A DNA stretch of 64,000 nucleotides from Tetracentron sinense (taxonomy: Eukaryota; Streptophyta; Magnoliopsida; Trochodendrales; Trochodendraceae), in assembly GCA_015143295.1 (NCBI GenBank), contig CM026554.1, positions 52,822,627-52,886,626 of the forward strand. The letters are read 5' to 3'. Shown in pieces: positions 48,574-60,659 of the stretch. The notes under the pieces are model-generated. The model saw only the letters and a program-made list of their open reading frames with translations, was not told the origin of the DNA and ran no database searches. Each line of letters begins with the position of its first letter. Positions within the stretch are counted from its first letter, which is position 1. The translations under genes and the position numbers were made by a program.

Positions 48574-48690
48574 GGGCTGATTACCTCTAGCGCACGATCG
48601 AGGCTCAGCCTCGGGTGGCCACTCATCATAAAAAGGGGGAGAGACGCCCGAGGCTGGGCCTTGGGCGTGCACCAGAGGTAATCCAATGCC
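48574..48690. mobile_element. Mutator-type MITE, 117 bp
   Basis: It starts GGCTGATTACCTCT and ends AGAGGTAATCCAATGCC, with further pairing inside (GCGCACG, GAGGCTCAGCCTCGGG). A perfect 9-bp target duplication AATATTGAG flanks it (48565-48573 and 48691-48699), the length expected for Mutator-like elements. Confidence 0.85.
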
Positions 48691-49904
48691 AATATTGAGA
48701 GGGGAAGTCTATTCCTTTTTTTGGGTAGTCAACTATGGCGAGTGCAACCAGTTTTTTTTGGATGAACTGGTTGGGTAGAGTGCAACCAGTTTGCATTAGT
48801 TAGCGATGATTAAAGTCAAGCACCCAACTAAGAAGCGGGCTAAAACTGGTGGACTTATCAACCTCGCACCATTACTCCAAAGAATGGAACTCTGAACGCC
48901 CACATGGAGATATACACACTGTCATTAGCACAAAACAAGCCACCCAGGGGAGTCTATCTAATGATATGAAAATGTCAATGTCTTAAAACCATTTGGTAGC
49001 TTCAAGTGATTCCTCTGTAATGCTACCTTAAAGAATTTTGGTTATTTCTAGATTTAATTTAAATAAAAATATAAAATGATATATAACCTATTTTATTTTC
49101 TTTTAGTGCTCATCCTTGACAAATATACAGTATCTTTATCTTGTCATCCCTCAAGATAATGAAAAAGGTAGCTTTGCATATCAAAACAAAACGACCCATC
49201 ACCATCTTCACCCCCCCAGTGGGCACTAAGATATACCGTGAGTGACCCATCTCAATCTTGATCTCTCTGTTTTCAGATCATGTACCCCATGCAAGAATAG
49301 CAAGTGTCTGTTGCAACTAGCTAGTATGGGTAATCGGACTTTCTATAATTAGATAGGAAATCCTGATTAAAAATCTCATTTTTCTTAATTTAGAACTTGG
49401 ATGGTGCATAATAATGTGTCACACACTCTCCCTAGGGCACACATGGGATGTGCATAATGACATATGGGTGTGTTTCCAAATCCTCCATGTTATAGCTGAA
49501 CGATGATTTTTCACTAATCAATCACTTATTTTGGGATTATGTCAGCGAGATGCTTGCTCGTAAAGGCGTAACGGACACGAATATAGACCCGTGCATAATT
49601 AACTGGGAATTTTCCCTATCGATCCCCATAATCTTCTTTGGGTTGAGATTCCGTGCACACACACGCATGCTAAACCGCACGTGCATTGCCTGGTCACTTG
49701 ATGACTTGGGTATTCATTTGGTTTTGTATATATAAATCCCACCATTTTCTTTTAAAATCTTTCTTCAACAATTAACCATATAATTGGCTATCAAAGGAAC
49801 TTCAATTTGATTTAAGTAATGCTTTTTCTTTTTTTGGAAAAAGAAAAAATTTAGTAAAGGAGGGTGTCTCAAACCCTTGGAGGCAAGGACTAGTCCTTTT
49901 ACCC

Positions 49905-50047
49905 TATGTTTGGTTGTCGAGAAAATAAACAAAAACATGGAAAAGAAAAGAAAATTAGATAAAATACAACTAAAAATTATATTAAAAATCTAAAATTTTC
50001 TTTTCTTTTGCATGTTTTCATCAATTTTCTTGACAACCAAACTTAGC
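49905..50047. mobile_element. Small MITE (TATGTTTGGTTGTCGAG ends)
   Basis: TATGTTTGGTTGTCGAGAA mirrors TTTTCTTGACAACCAAACTTAG. It shares ends and the A-rich middle with 47146-47287 and with an insertion inside the MITE at 55956-56339. Confidence 0.65.
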
Positions 50048-50680
50048 ATTAGGGTGTCCGCACCGAAGCCATACTACACCAAAACAAGTGCGCTAAGAAG
50101 ATCTGTCTGCAACCCATTTTTGCGAAGGCATGGATCTACTGAGATATCTTAATCCCAGTTGCCCCATGTTGTGTGTAAGAAGAGTGATTCCTTGTGGGCC
50201 AAAATTCCTGAATAAATTTTCCTTTTATTTCTTGCAGAGATGGGTGAGTTTGAGTGGATTTTTGTAAGAAGAGAAAATTAAAAATTAAAAACAAATGGGA
50301 TTGTTGTGGAAGTGGCAAGCATCATTGCCATAGCCCTATAAAGAGAACTAGGAGAAGGTCCCCAACCTCGGAGCTACCACAAGCTTGATAACTACTGCTT
50401 AATTAAATAGAGGAATTTACATTATTTTAACATATAAAATAGTAATTAAGTAACTATCATTGTATGAATCTAAACCTTTGGCTTGGTTGACCACATCATT
50501 CAACATTGACTGTGACATCATGCCTCCGAGCCAATGGCTTCGATTCATCCCTATAGGGCTATGGTACGGAACCACCGGTGCACATAAATATGATTAATTA
50601 AGAGAAATTTATTTTTTCAAAAAAATAACAATTATTGAAATTTTTTCAAAAGTTTAAGATGGGTAATGGGTTAGATTTTA

Positions 50681-50848
50681 GGATAAAGCTTCTAGACCCC
50701 CTTAGGGCCGAGACCACCGAGTCCGTGCTCCAAGAGCACGGGATTTCAGGTGGGGCTTACCATGTGAAATGGGCCCCACCTGAATCCCGTGCTCTTAGAG
50801 CACGGTCTCGATGGTCTCGGCCCTAAAGGGGTCTCGGTAGCAAAGTCC
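50681..50848. mobile_element. Mutator-type MITE, 168 bp
   Basis: It starts GGATAAAGCTTCTAGACCCC and ends GGGGTCTCGGTAGCAAAGTCC. Inside is a near-perfect hairpin (TTAGGGCCGAGACCACCGAG, GTGCTCCAAGAGCACGGG, CAGGTGGGGC). A perfect 9-bp target duplication TAGATTTTA flanks it (50672-50680 and 50849-50857). Confidence 0.85.
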
Positions 50849-50859
50849 TAGATTTTAAA

Positions 50860-51009
50860 TATGACAATTGAGAGGGAGAGATATCTAGAGTTTTACAAAA
50901 TATGCCTTGCGTAGGTTTTTTATTTATTTATAGAAATTACAGATTTAAAAGATGTATTTATGTCTATTATAGTTATTTGGTAATTCCTAAAATACCCAAA
51001 TCTGCAGAC

Positions 51010-51051
<42 letters not shown>

Positions 51052-51797
51052 AAAGAAAAGGGAGCTAGCTTTCTTGTTGTGTAATTTAAATCAATTTACC
51101 AAATAAATAATCAAAAATAACTATAGAGTAGCTGACAGAAAGAACATCTGGGGAGGTGAGAAAGAGAACACCCAAAGCAAGGAACTTCAGAAACCCTGAA
51201 TCAAGAGTAATTCCTCTCTGTCTTCAGAACCAAAGCAAAGAATAACAGAACTCAGTACCATTTTGCCCCTTTAAAATTAACACAGAACCTAAAGTTTCAG
51301 TCTTTGTATTGGAGACTGGAAACACCCACCTCTCTCTCTCTCTCTCTCTCTATCCACCAAAATAAAAGAAGAAAGCCTCATTTTTATTTTTATTTTGAAA
51401 ATTTCAAAAATTGTGTTTCCTTTTAACACAAGCCATTACTAATTTCTCCACTCTCACATGGGTTAAACTCTAAAAAAACCCTCCCATTGGATCTTTTTTA
51501 ATAAGCTCGTGCCTGGAAGTTCTGTTTGTCAGAACACAAAACCAAGGTATTAGCAGAGAGAGAGAGAGAGAGAGAGAGATTTGTTAGTTGAGTTTTAAAG
51601 TTTTGGAAATGGTGAGAGAGTGAATTGGGTTTCTTTGAATGGTTATTCTGTTTTGGATGGATTTGGTGGGAGATGTGTTTCCATGGACAAAAGCTAGGAA
51701 TAGATGGTGTGAGTTTGATCACAGATGAAGACAACATCAATGTATAGAAATACAAACAGTTTTAGCAGAAGAAACAACACACAAAAATTCTTCAAAC
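50860..51797 (+). other. Upstream region of the neprosin gene
   Basis: This contains an AT microsatellite (about 51015-51047), a CT run (about 51331-51351) and a GA run (about 51557-51579). CT/GA tracts are frequent in plant core promoters and leaders. No TATA box stood out. Confidence 0.45.
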
Positions 51798-54700
51798 ATG
51801 GCTTCTAGCTGTTGCAAGATCTCCTCAATCATTCCCATATTTGTTAGTTTTCTTCTTGTTGCTTCTTTAGTTTGTCCCGTCTTCTCGATGTCCACTGCAT
51901 CAGAATCCAATGACTGGACTCCGTCCAATCGGACTTTTCGGCCTGGCGAAGAGTTACAGAAGTTGAAGAGGATAAGAGCTCATCTCAGGAGGATCAACAA
52001 GCCTTCTGTCAAGACAATTCAGGCATTTCTTTGTGTCTGATGCTATTTTTCTGTTCAAAGATTTGAATTTTGTTCTACCTTGAGTTTAATGAGTTGGGTT
52101 CTTGTTTTTTTGTTGCAGAGTCCTGATGGTGATCTGATAGATTGTGTTGTCTCTCATCAACAACCAGCTTTTGATCATCCTGAACTACAAGGACAGAAGC
52201 CCTTGGTAGTTGAATTATATATACTATAATCCTTTTGAATTTTTTTCTTCTCTTTGGGGTCTTTGAAACTTTTGATTTTGGAGCTAAACAAGGAAATTTG
52301 AGAGATTAAAAGTCTAGTTTTTCTTATTTTTTTCAGGATCCACCGGAGAGACCGAAAGGCCATAACCCGACAGATTCGGAATTGGAAAGCTTTCAGCTAT
52401 GGACGTTTTCTGGTGAATTGTGTCCAGAAGGAACAATTCCAATCAGAAGGACTAGAGAAGAAGATATTCTAAGAGCTAGTTCCATTCAGAGATTTGGAAG
52501 AAAAGTTAGAAGGAACGTAAGACGCGACACTTCCAGCAATGGCCACGAGGTTAGTCTATGGCAACAGAATTACAGAAAACAGATAAACACCCATAAGTTC
52601 CTTTCATGAGTTTTCATGAAATCACCCAAAAAAAACTCAAATGGAAATAGTAGATCAGGTCTTGGTAGTTTGTACTTTTTTTTACATAATTTATTTGAAA
52701 CACCACAAAAGGATGTGATAATTCAGGGAATAGAAGAGTGGTGTTTTGATCTTTAAAAAAGCGTGGTTTTGGATTTTAAATCCTCCCCTCCATAGCCATT
52801 TTGTGTAACTTCATTTACAAAAATGAAAAGAAAAATTAAGAAACTGAGCCTGAACATGGCCAGAGAGTTTCTGATCATTTCCTTCCAGAACAAAATAAGA
52901 ACTTTCGGTAATTCCAAACATTCATGATTTCTCTGTTAGGTACAGTTTCACTTGTTCAAAAACTATAGGATTTTTCATTTCAATAAAAAAATATTTTTCA
53001 TTAATGAATACTTCAGTAACTTCCTGGATAACTAATGATTATTTATATTGGTACTGTACAATCCCTTTAATAATCGTTGATGATGTCTCAAAATATGCTG
53101 ATATATAGGAATTTAACAGTTTGTAGCAGCTTGAATGTACAAGAAATTCATGAAAACTCCTTTTCTTTTTTATGCAATATAAGTAGATTAAAATATATTC
53201 AATAATTTGTTAATTTTAGTTTAGCAGTTTGTAGCAGCTTGAATGTACAAGGATTAATTCATGAACTCCTTTTCTTTTGTATGCAATATAAGTAGATTAA
53301 AATATATTCATTAATCTGTTAATTTTAGTTAAGAAGTTTGTAGCAGCTTGAATGTACAAGGATTAATTCATGAAAACTCCTTTTCTTTTTTTTTATGCAA
53401 TATAAGTAGTTTAAAATATATTCACTAATTGGTTAATTTTTGTTGTCGTTTCATGTATTTATGAATTTGTGTATGGATTACAGCATGCAGTTGGGTATGT
53501 CATGGGAGATGAGTATTATGGAGCAAAAGCCAGCTTAAATGTGTGGGCACCCCGCGTAGCTGATCAAAATGAATTCAGCTTATCACAACTGTGGGTCATA
53601 TCTGGTTCATTCGGCCAAGATCTTAACACCATTGAAGCTGGTTGGCAGGCATGTCATTAATCTTAATATGCTTTTTTTAAAAAAAAATTATCTTTAATAT
53701 AAGTTGTGTTTTCTGTGCACTAATTTTCATTTGATTATTACTTGCTAAACTCTACTATGAATAACTGTATACCTCCTCCATTTTATTTTTTATTTTTTAA
53801 TTTTTAATTTGGTAACGAGGGTGTCCGGGTCTCTTAGAGCACCGACTAATCCCGGGCACATGCAGATCTCTCTATCCACACACACGGGGCATGTAGGATT
53901 GGCCAACAAGGAGAAGGGAATCAAACTCAGAACATCTGCTCCTTGAGGCATGGTCCTGGCCAGCATACCAACCCCCTTGGTTTCCTCCATTTTATTGGTA
54001 TTGAGATTTTTTTAGGGTTTTTAGGGGGTGGATAAGCTTGACTGGAACACGCAACCTCATGATTGCAACTCAATTGTCAACGAATTAAAACCAATGTTTC
54101 TTTCTCATTTAAAGCGGTTATTACAGTTCAACTACCTTACAGCTTCGTTAAGCTTTTATAACATAGCTAAAGATGCTATTTTCTTCTTTTTTTTCAGGTT
54201 AGCCCAGAGCTATATGGGGATAACTATCCTAGGTTCTTCACTTATTGGACAGTAAGTATTAAACTGTAGTTTCTTTTTCTTTTTCTTCCCCCTGTTTTCT
54301 CATGTAAACCTAACAAGGATTACTAGTTTAGAGCAAAAATTCGAGAAAAAAAAGAAGCTAATCTCCGCTAATTTACAGACCGATGCATATCAAACCACGG
54401 GATGCTACAACTTGCTCTGCTCGGGCTTTGTCCAGACTAACAACAGGATTGCCGTCGGGGCTGCAATCTCTCCGACATCATCATACAAAGGCGGACAGTT
54501 TGACATCAGCTTATTGGTTTGGAAGGTAATTTTAAGTCAACATATTTCAATAGAGAAATGGTCTCTTCAAACGGCTTACAAACCATAATCAATCAATTAT
54601 TTATTGATCAGAATCTTAAGTATACCACTATATAATGTCAATTGAGTCGACTCAATAATAAGGTCCACCTAAACCAATAAATACCCGACTCTCAAATCTC

Positions 54701-55654
54701 CTGATTTGAGTTGTGTTAGGAGATCATTCCTCATAAGATTAAGGAAAATAAGAATAAATTTCAGCTCAACCAAAAGGAATATCTATATTTAGTCTTTTTT
54801 TGTGGTGCAGAAAGTCTATATTTAGTTTAAGGAGGGAATTTCTGTTAATGAAGTAGTTTTTACCGTTACATTTGGTAAAGTTGTTAGTTTGCATCCTTTC
54901 ACAAAAAGCTACGGGAGGCAACATTAGCCAAACTTATATGTAATTATCATGCTTACTTATTTTTTCTAAAGTGCGCGGCATTGATATTTGATATAAAACA
55001 AGCGTTCACTTTTGATTTATAATTACCAAAATGCCTTTATTCTATCTTTTCTTCTTATTTATAAGATTCTCTTCTTTTACATGCAAAAGAGTTCCCTGAC
55101 GCATGACGTTTTTGCCTTTTTAATAAATTAATTTATTTTCTTTATCTTGACTTTGACTAGATTTATGACTTTAATTAGATTTTTCTTTTAAATTCGTATT
55201 TTCTTTTTTCTTATTTCTTGCCATTTCTCTTAAATATAAAATATTAAGCACAAAAAATCAAAATTTTATTGTGCAGGATCCAAAGCATGGAAATTGGTGG
55301 CTTGAATTCGGATCCGGGCTATTGGTCGGTTACTGGCCGTCCTTCCTGTTTAGTCACTTAAGGAATCATGCAAGCATGGTACAATTTGGAGGAGAAATTG
55401 TTAACAGTCGATCATCGGGTTTTCACACGTCGACCCAAATGGGTAGTGGTCATTTTGCTGGACAAGGTTTCGGAAAAGCGTCTTATTTTCGAAATTTACA
55501 AGTCGTTGACTGGGATAATAGTTTGACTCCGCCTTCGAACCTTCGGGTCTTGGCCGATCATCCAAACTGCTACGACATACAAGGAGGAATTAATAGTGTT
55601 TGGGGAAATTACTTTTATTATGGAGGTCCTGGTAGGAGCATGAAGTGCCCCTAA
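51798..55654 (+). CDS. Secreted neprosin-domain (DUF239) protein with propeptide, seven exons
   Basis: Exons: 51798-52022, 52119-52205, 52337-52549, 53484-53648, 54198-54251, 54379-54525 and 55277-55654. All are phase 0, giving 422 aa. Introns 1 and 4 have GC donors (CAG|GCAT); the others are GT-AG. Residues 1-30 form a signal peptide (core [19 protein letters not shown]). Residues about 50-180 match the neprosin activation/propeptide domain ([50 protein letters not shown]). The neprosin domain follows (about 185-420). Neprosins are glutamate-type, proline-cleaving endopeptidases. E226 (TIEAGWQ) and E337 (VQFGGE) fit the paired catalytic glutamates, whose published spacing is similar. [10 protein letters not shown] and [12 protein letters not shown] are typical late blocks. 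Most plant members are uncharacterised, so protease activity is inference. An apoplast or vacuole location is expected. Confidence 0.93.
53112..53440 (+). repeat. 109-bp triplication in neprosin intron 3
   Basis: AGTTTGTAGCAGCTTGAATG starts at 53118, 53226 and 53335. Each is followed by ATTCATGAA, CTCCTTTTCTTTT, ATGCAATATAAGTAG and TTAAAATATATTCA. The last copy ends just before the exon 4 acceptor. Confidence 0.9.
53805..53990 (+). repeat. Dispersed repeat in neprosin intron 4, possible SINE
   Basis: GTGTCCGGGTCTCTTAGAGC and CGACTAATCCCGGGCACATG recur in diverged form at 47045-47115. No A- and B-box promoter could be confirmed, so the SINE label is tentative. Confidence 0.35.
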
Positions 55655-55955
55655 TGAAAATGGAATATGGGTGGAGAGTTTTTCATTTTTCAGAAAAAAG
55701 AAAATTAATCGTTTGGTTGTTTCGGGTTATCTTTTGGGGTTGTTAATCGGGTCTCGGGTTATTCTTATATTTGTTTTTTTCTCTATCCATTTTTTCTTTT
55801 ATTTTCTAACAAGTGGTCCATAAATTATGCCACCTTTAGGGCCTAATGTAAATTTGGAAGAAAAAAAAAAGGAAAAGAAAAGGGAAAATGCATGCATATA
55901 TATTATGGTTTGTGATTTCAATTTCACATTTCCTTTCGATTTGAAAAACTGATAA

Positions 55956-56339
55956 GACTCGAAATTCTCTCAAGTTGTAACCGAACTCTTTACGTCTCTT
56001 AAGTCAACACATTTCCTTTTTAATACTCCTTAATTGTGGTTAAGATTCACTAATCCTTATAATATGTTTGGTAGCAGAGAAAATAGGTGACCTATTTTCT
56101 AATATAAAATGGAAGAGAAAATAAAATTTTGGATTTCTAATATAATTCTTAGTTATGTTTCATGCAATTTTCTTTTCTTTTCACTTATAGAGTTCAACTA
56201 TCTAGCCTTGGTTTTTAGAAGAAAAAAAATATACTCAAAAAGTTAAATTTGTTAACCAAAGTTAAAAGAGCAGTTAAAGATGATTTTGTATTGTAACCAA
56301 ACTCCTTGGGCCGGTTACAACTTGAGAGAATCATGAGTC
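55956..56339. mobile_element. MITE with CTCTC-type ends, copy 3, carrying a nested MITE
   Basis: GACTCGAAATTCTCTCAAGT at the left mirrors ACTTGAGAGAATCATGAGTC at the right. Compared with copies 1 and 2, about 150 extra bases (roughly 56057-56210) split the block TTAAGATTCACTAA...CCTTGGTTTTTAGAAG. The extra piece begins TATGTTTGGTAGCAGAGAAA, like the small MITEs at 47146 and 49905. Confidence 0.65.
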
Positions 56340-57846
56340 TACTTATAACAACGCTAATCGGCATCCTATGAATGACCATGAAAATATATGAGGAATGCTA
56401 ATTAAAAGTATAGTCACAATTCAAAAAGTTTCCATACTCGCTTATCTTTTGATAATATATAATTACAAAATTTCCAACTTACCTTCCAAAAATAAATAAA
56501 TAAATAAATAATTATAAAATTTTCTGAATCAACTTACTAAGAGGGTGTTTGGTAACTCTAAACTAAATAGGTAGAAGTTATTTGAAAATTTAGTTTATTA
56601 AAATTTAGTGTGCTAAGAAAGTTTAATTGAATGTCCTTATCTTTTTTAAGTAGAGGTTTTACGTCTGAAGGAAAATGTAGCTTATGTATCCTTATTACTT
56701 TAGAGGTAAAATCTCTACTTTAAAAGGATTTAGACATCAAATTAAACTTTAACTTAACGGAATAAACTCAATTTGTTGATGATATTATTTCTTCTTCTGA
56801 CTCCAACCTCGCCATTTTATAATTAACTGTTAAGTTAGTAATTGGTGAGTAGGCTCGCCTTTTTAAAAAAAAAAAAAACCTCTATAGGAAGTGAAACCAA
56901 GGCCTTCTCCCAACGAGGGCACACTTTTACGATCCTTGTGGAGGGGCATGTGTTCCTTGGTATGTATATCATAGAACAATGAGAAAGAAAAAATAAAAAT
57001 TGTGGAAAAGGACTCATTTGCAAGCATAAAGCTAAAGCCACCCAAATAACTAAAGAGGTTAACTAGGAACAGGAGTTTGGGTGGAAATAATTATCAAAGC
57101 AATCCAAAAAATGTCTGGAGATGGGTAGTTTAGGAATGATTGAAAATTTTAGTTGATAGAAATACCTTTATTTTAAGTTTAGAATTACTAAATTATCTCG
57201 ATCATAAGAATTTTGGGTTGCTCTGAATATCTCTTCAAGTGGTTCATAGTTAAGGAAAGAAATCGTGTGTGTTCTTTCCCGAGTTCTTCCCTGCGACCAT
57301 GAGTGTTGGAAGGCCAAAATCAATGGGTGATTAAGAGATCCTGACCTTAAAAAAAACTCTTGCCACAGGGAATAACCCATGGAAGAACACAGACAATATG
57401 ATTCCCATAGTTAATCTCAAAACTAAAATGCCCTCAACAATTATCTTAAATGAAACAACGACTTTAAATAAATTAACACCATAAGCTTGAATGACAGGGT
57501 GTATCCCTCTCACGAAGTGGCTTGGATCGAGATCGAGGAGACTCATTAAATGTGCCTTTTGCAGTTTTCTCCCGTCTATGCTTTCCCACCTCGCTTTACT
57601 TTTAAAAAAATGATTAAATACCAAATATTTTTTCAAATTTTTTGATTAAAAATTATCGTCTCTTCTTGTTGTAATAAGATTAAAGCCCCACTAAAGCCAA
57701 CTATCTGCTTCTTAAAATCCTATGTTATTATTAATAAAATAAATATATTCTCATTTGAAAGAGAGAGAGAAAGAAGTGGGTTGTGTTCTTCCAAGTGGAT
57801 GCGTTTTAGTTAACGTACGTAGCCAGGTTATGTCTTTATCCTTGAA
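56340..57846. other. No gene recognised
   Basis: AT-rich intergenic DNA. Short open frames at 57168-57636 on the minus strand match nothing I know. A poly-A run is at about 56863-56877. Confidence 0.45.
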
Positions 57847-57855
57847 CCACAAGCG

Positions 57856-58160
57856 GGCTTTGGATTGTCTCTGGCGAGGATTGTCTCTGGCGAAGCCAGA
57901 AAACCCTCTCGGGGTTCCATACATGCGACAGCTGGCAAAAAAGTGGGGAGAAGTCATTCCATTATCTCCCCATAATTTTGACTTCTACCCATATGATATA
58001 TCTCCCCCTTATTGTCATACACATATCGCCACATGTCTTATAATGGGTGGAGAAGTCAAAATCATGGGCCCCATGATTTTGACTTCTCCACCACTTGTCA
58101 CCTATTCTATGGAACCCCGAGGTAAGCCCTTTCTGGCTTCGCCAGAGACAATCCAAGGCC
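57856..58160. mobile_element. Mutator-type MITE, 305 bp, copy 1
   Basis: It starts GGCTTTGGATTGTCTCTGGCG and ends CGCCAGAGACAATCCAAGGCC. A perfect 9-bp target duplication CCACAAGCG flanks it (57847-57855 and 58161-58169). Inside are mirrored blocks CTCGGGGTTCCATA/TATGGAACCCCGAG and GAAGTCAAAATCATGGG/CCATGATTTTGACTTC. The left end carries an extra partial duplication of ATTGTCTCTGGCGA. Confidence 0.92.
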
Positions 58161-58452
58161 CCACAAGCGAAGAAGAAGAGATCTTCGACAGTTCGACACA
58201 AGAGGAGTGTTGACGGATCAAAGTCGTTGTTCGCTCCTAAATGACTCTACCTGCCATCACGAACGGTGGTTCATTGCAATAAGTATTTTGTTAGCTCTAC
58301 CCTCTACTATTTCACTCTCCCCTCTTTGAGTCAAGATGAGTAAATTTTTGGGTTTGGAGAGTCCCTATTTTATTGCCACATGTCCAAAGATGTGTGGATG
58401 CCTAAGCGCCCACCTCGACATCCGCCAGAGAAAATCCGAAGCCAATTTTATG

Positions 58453-58750
58453 GGCCTTGGATTGTCTTTGGTGCCAGAAAGGACTTATCTCGGGCAACCA
58501 TAAAATAGGGGATAAGTGATGGAAAAGTCAAAATCATAGGACCCATGATTTTGATTTCTCCATAAATAATGAAACATATGATGATCATAAGTATGTGAAA
58601 AAAAGAAGAGAAGTATCTTGTGTAGAAAAGTCAAAATCATAGAGAGAAAATAAAATGACTTATCCCTATTTTTAAGCCATTGCACTTACATTCTATGGTG
58701 GTATGGTTGCCCAAGACGGTTTTTTGGCTTGCCAGAGACAATCGGAGGCC
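58453..58750. mobile_element. Mutator-type MITE, 298 bp, copy 2
   Basis: It starts GGCCTTGGATTGTCTTTGG and ends GCCAGAGACAATCGGAGGCC, with the same inner blocks as copy 1 (AAGTCAAAATCATAGGACCC). The flanks AATTTTATG and AATTTTTTG form a 9-bp target duplication with one mismatch. It is more diverged than copy 1, so probably older. Confidence 0.85.
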
Positions 58751-59189
58751 AATTTTTTGTGATGTCCAACTGCCAGCTCGAGTATTTTTGTCCCAAGAGG
58801 AGGGGGAGTGCAATAGGGGGCGAGTGGAGTTTGCACTCCCCTTGCCATGAACAGTATCAACACGTGATGGGCTGTTAAGCAGACACGTTGTCAATTCTGG
58901 CATGGGCTGATATGGCATATCCAAATTAGAATATTGCTGTGGGCCTGTGAATTGTGTTAAGTCCATTTCATTGATTTGCATGCTTATGATGTGATGTTCC
59001 AACGTTGTTATAATGCGGTTTTGATGGGATGCATGCAAGGGGTGGGACCCAGATTCCACACATAGAAGCTCAGTTCCAGCGGCTAAGACTTAAGAGCCTA
59101 AGAGAATGGTCATGATCACTTAATCATTTTGTACTAGACGGCGTAGTCATCAAGAGGTCTACGGCTTCTCTCCTGGTTTGTTCAACTGG

Positions 59190-60659
59190 TTTTTTTTTTT
59201 TTTTGGTGGGAGATACAAGGAGCTTCAAGGACCCTCAAAACCATACTGAGGGGTCCTCGAAGCCAAAATGCTTCTACAGTTCCATGGAGATAACAGGTAA
59301 CACCGAAAATCTTGATGCGCGCAGAGCCCCATGCTGTGGTTTGCTAACTTGTATGCATACGTGTTAGCTGAGCGACTGATGTGGGCAACATAGTGATTTG
59401 GGATCTTGCTTACCTCCCTTCTGATGTCCCCCAAAATAGCTGCAATTTCCGAAGGTTCTTTCATCCGGGGATGCTGAAGTAGCTTAACGAGGATCTCTGA
59501 ATCCAAAACAAATTCCACCTGCTGCCATCCTTGCGAAACGCCAAGATCAATCGCATTTCGAAATGCGATCGCTTCGGCTATTAAAGCCGACCCACCCTGA
59601 ATAGCTTGAGTAAAACCCAGTAATATAGCTCCTTTGCAGTTACGAGCTATAGAGTCTGCCCCCCCAATTTGATTTTGGGGGTTGAAAGCACCATCCGACG
59701 ATATACGAATCCAGTCCTGAGGGGGGGGACTCCCGAGACCTCTATGGGGTTTTAGTTGAGGCAATCTCGATCCCTAGACTGGATCATTTACCTTCATTGC
59801 CTGGAAACATTCTTGGACCAAGTTTTCAGCTTGAAAGATGATATGCCTCGGATCTGGGGGGACAGCCTTGAAGTAGTTCTCATTCCTACTCTTCCAGAGA
59901 TTCCACATAAGGGAAGCACAAATGGTGAGGAAAGATGTTTTTTGATGCTCCACCAAGTCTTGGTTGATCCATTGTTGCCACCTGTCCTTGAGACTTCTAG
60001 CATCGCCTTGATCAGTTCGGATAGCAAGGGATGACCCCCACCAAACACTCCGAGCTACCTGGCAGTCAAAAAGGATATGGGAGGCCGATTCGATTTGGTT
60101 CTCGCAAATAGGGCAATGGGGCTCAACCGGAATCCTCCGTCTTACTAAGGCTTCGCGGGTTGGAATCGCATTATTTAAACACTGCTAAATGAACCAGGTT
60201 ACTTTGGTAGGGAGATGAAGCTTCCATAAGGCCCGCCACCCTTTCGGGGTTATGATATTATCTGATCTGGCTCCTCCTGATCTCCTATTAGTTGTTGCTT
60301 CCTTGTAACCATGGTAAGTCGACCGAACTGAAAAAATCCCATTTTTCTCCATATGCCATATTATCTCGTCATTTCCATCATGCTTGCTGAAAGGGATTTT
60401 GGTGATTACCGAGATCTCCTCCTGGTTAAAATATTGCCTTAGCTTTTCTGTCATCCATCCTTCATGGGAAGGATTAATAAAATCAGCCACTGTGTTGCAA
60501 GGGCATTGATCAGGCTTTGTCGATTGGACTTTGAACTCGGGAAGGGTGGGGATCCAGGCTTCATCCCACGGCTTTATGGATCTTCCATTACCCAAATTCC
60601 ATCTGAGACCAAGTGTAGAGCCCCAGACGTTTTCATGCTTAATACATGACACTTTCGTT
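59190..60659 (-). mobile_element. LINE 3' part: zf-RVT and RNase H domains, poly(A) tail
   Basis: One minus-strand frame runs from the right border to 59225 with two in-frame TAG stops (60187-60185 and 59776-59774). The order of blocks is LRWNLGNGRSIKPWDEAWIP, then GWRALWKLHLPTKVTWF, CPICENQIESASHILFDC (zinc-binding Cys/His) and LMWNLWKSRNENYF. Next is an RNase H domain with WIRISSDGAFN, AEAIAFRNAID and FVLDSEILVKLL, which supply the catalytic D-E-D set. The A tail appears as a T run at 59190-59204. The reverse-transcriptase core is missing because the frame is cut at 60659 by the Ty3-type LTR. The stops make it non-functional. Confidence 0.88.
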
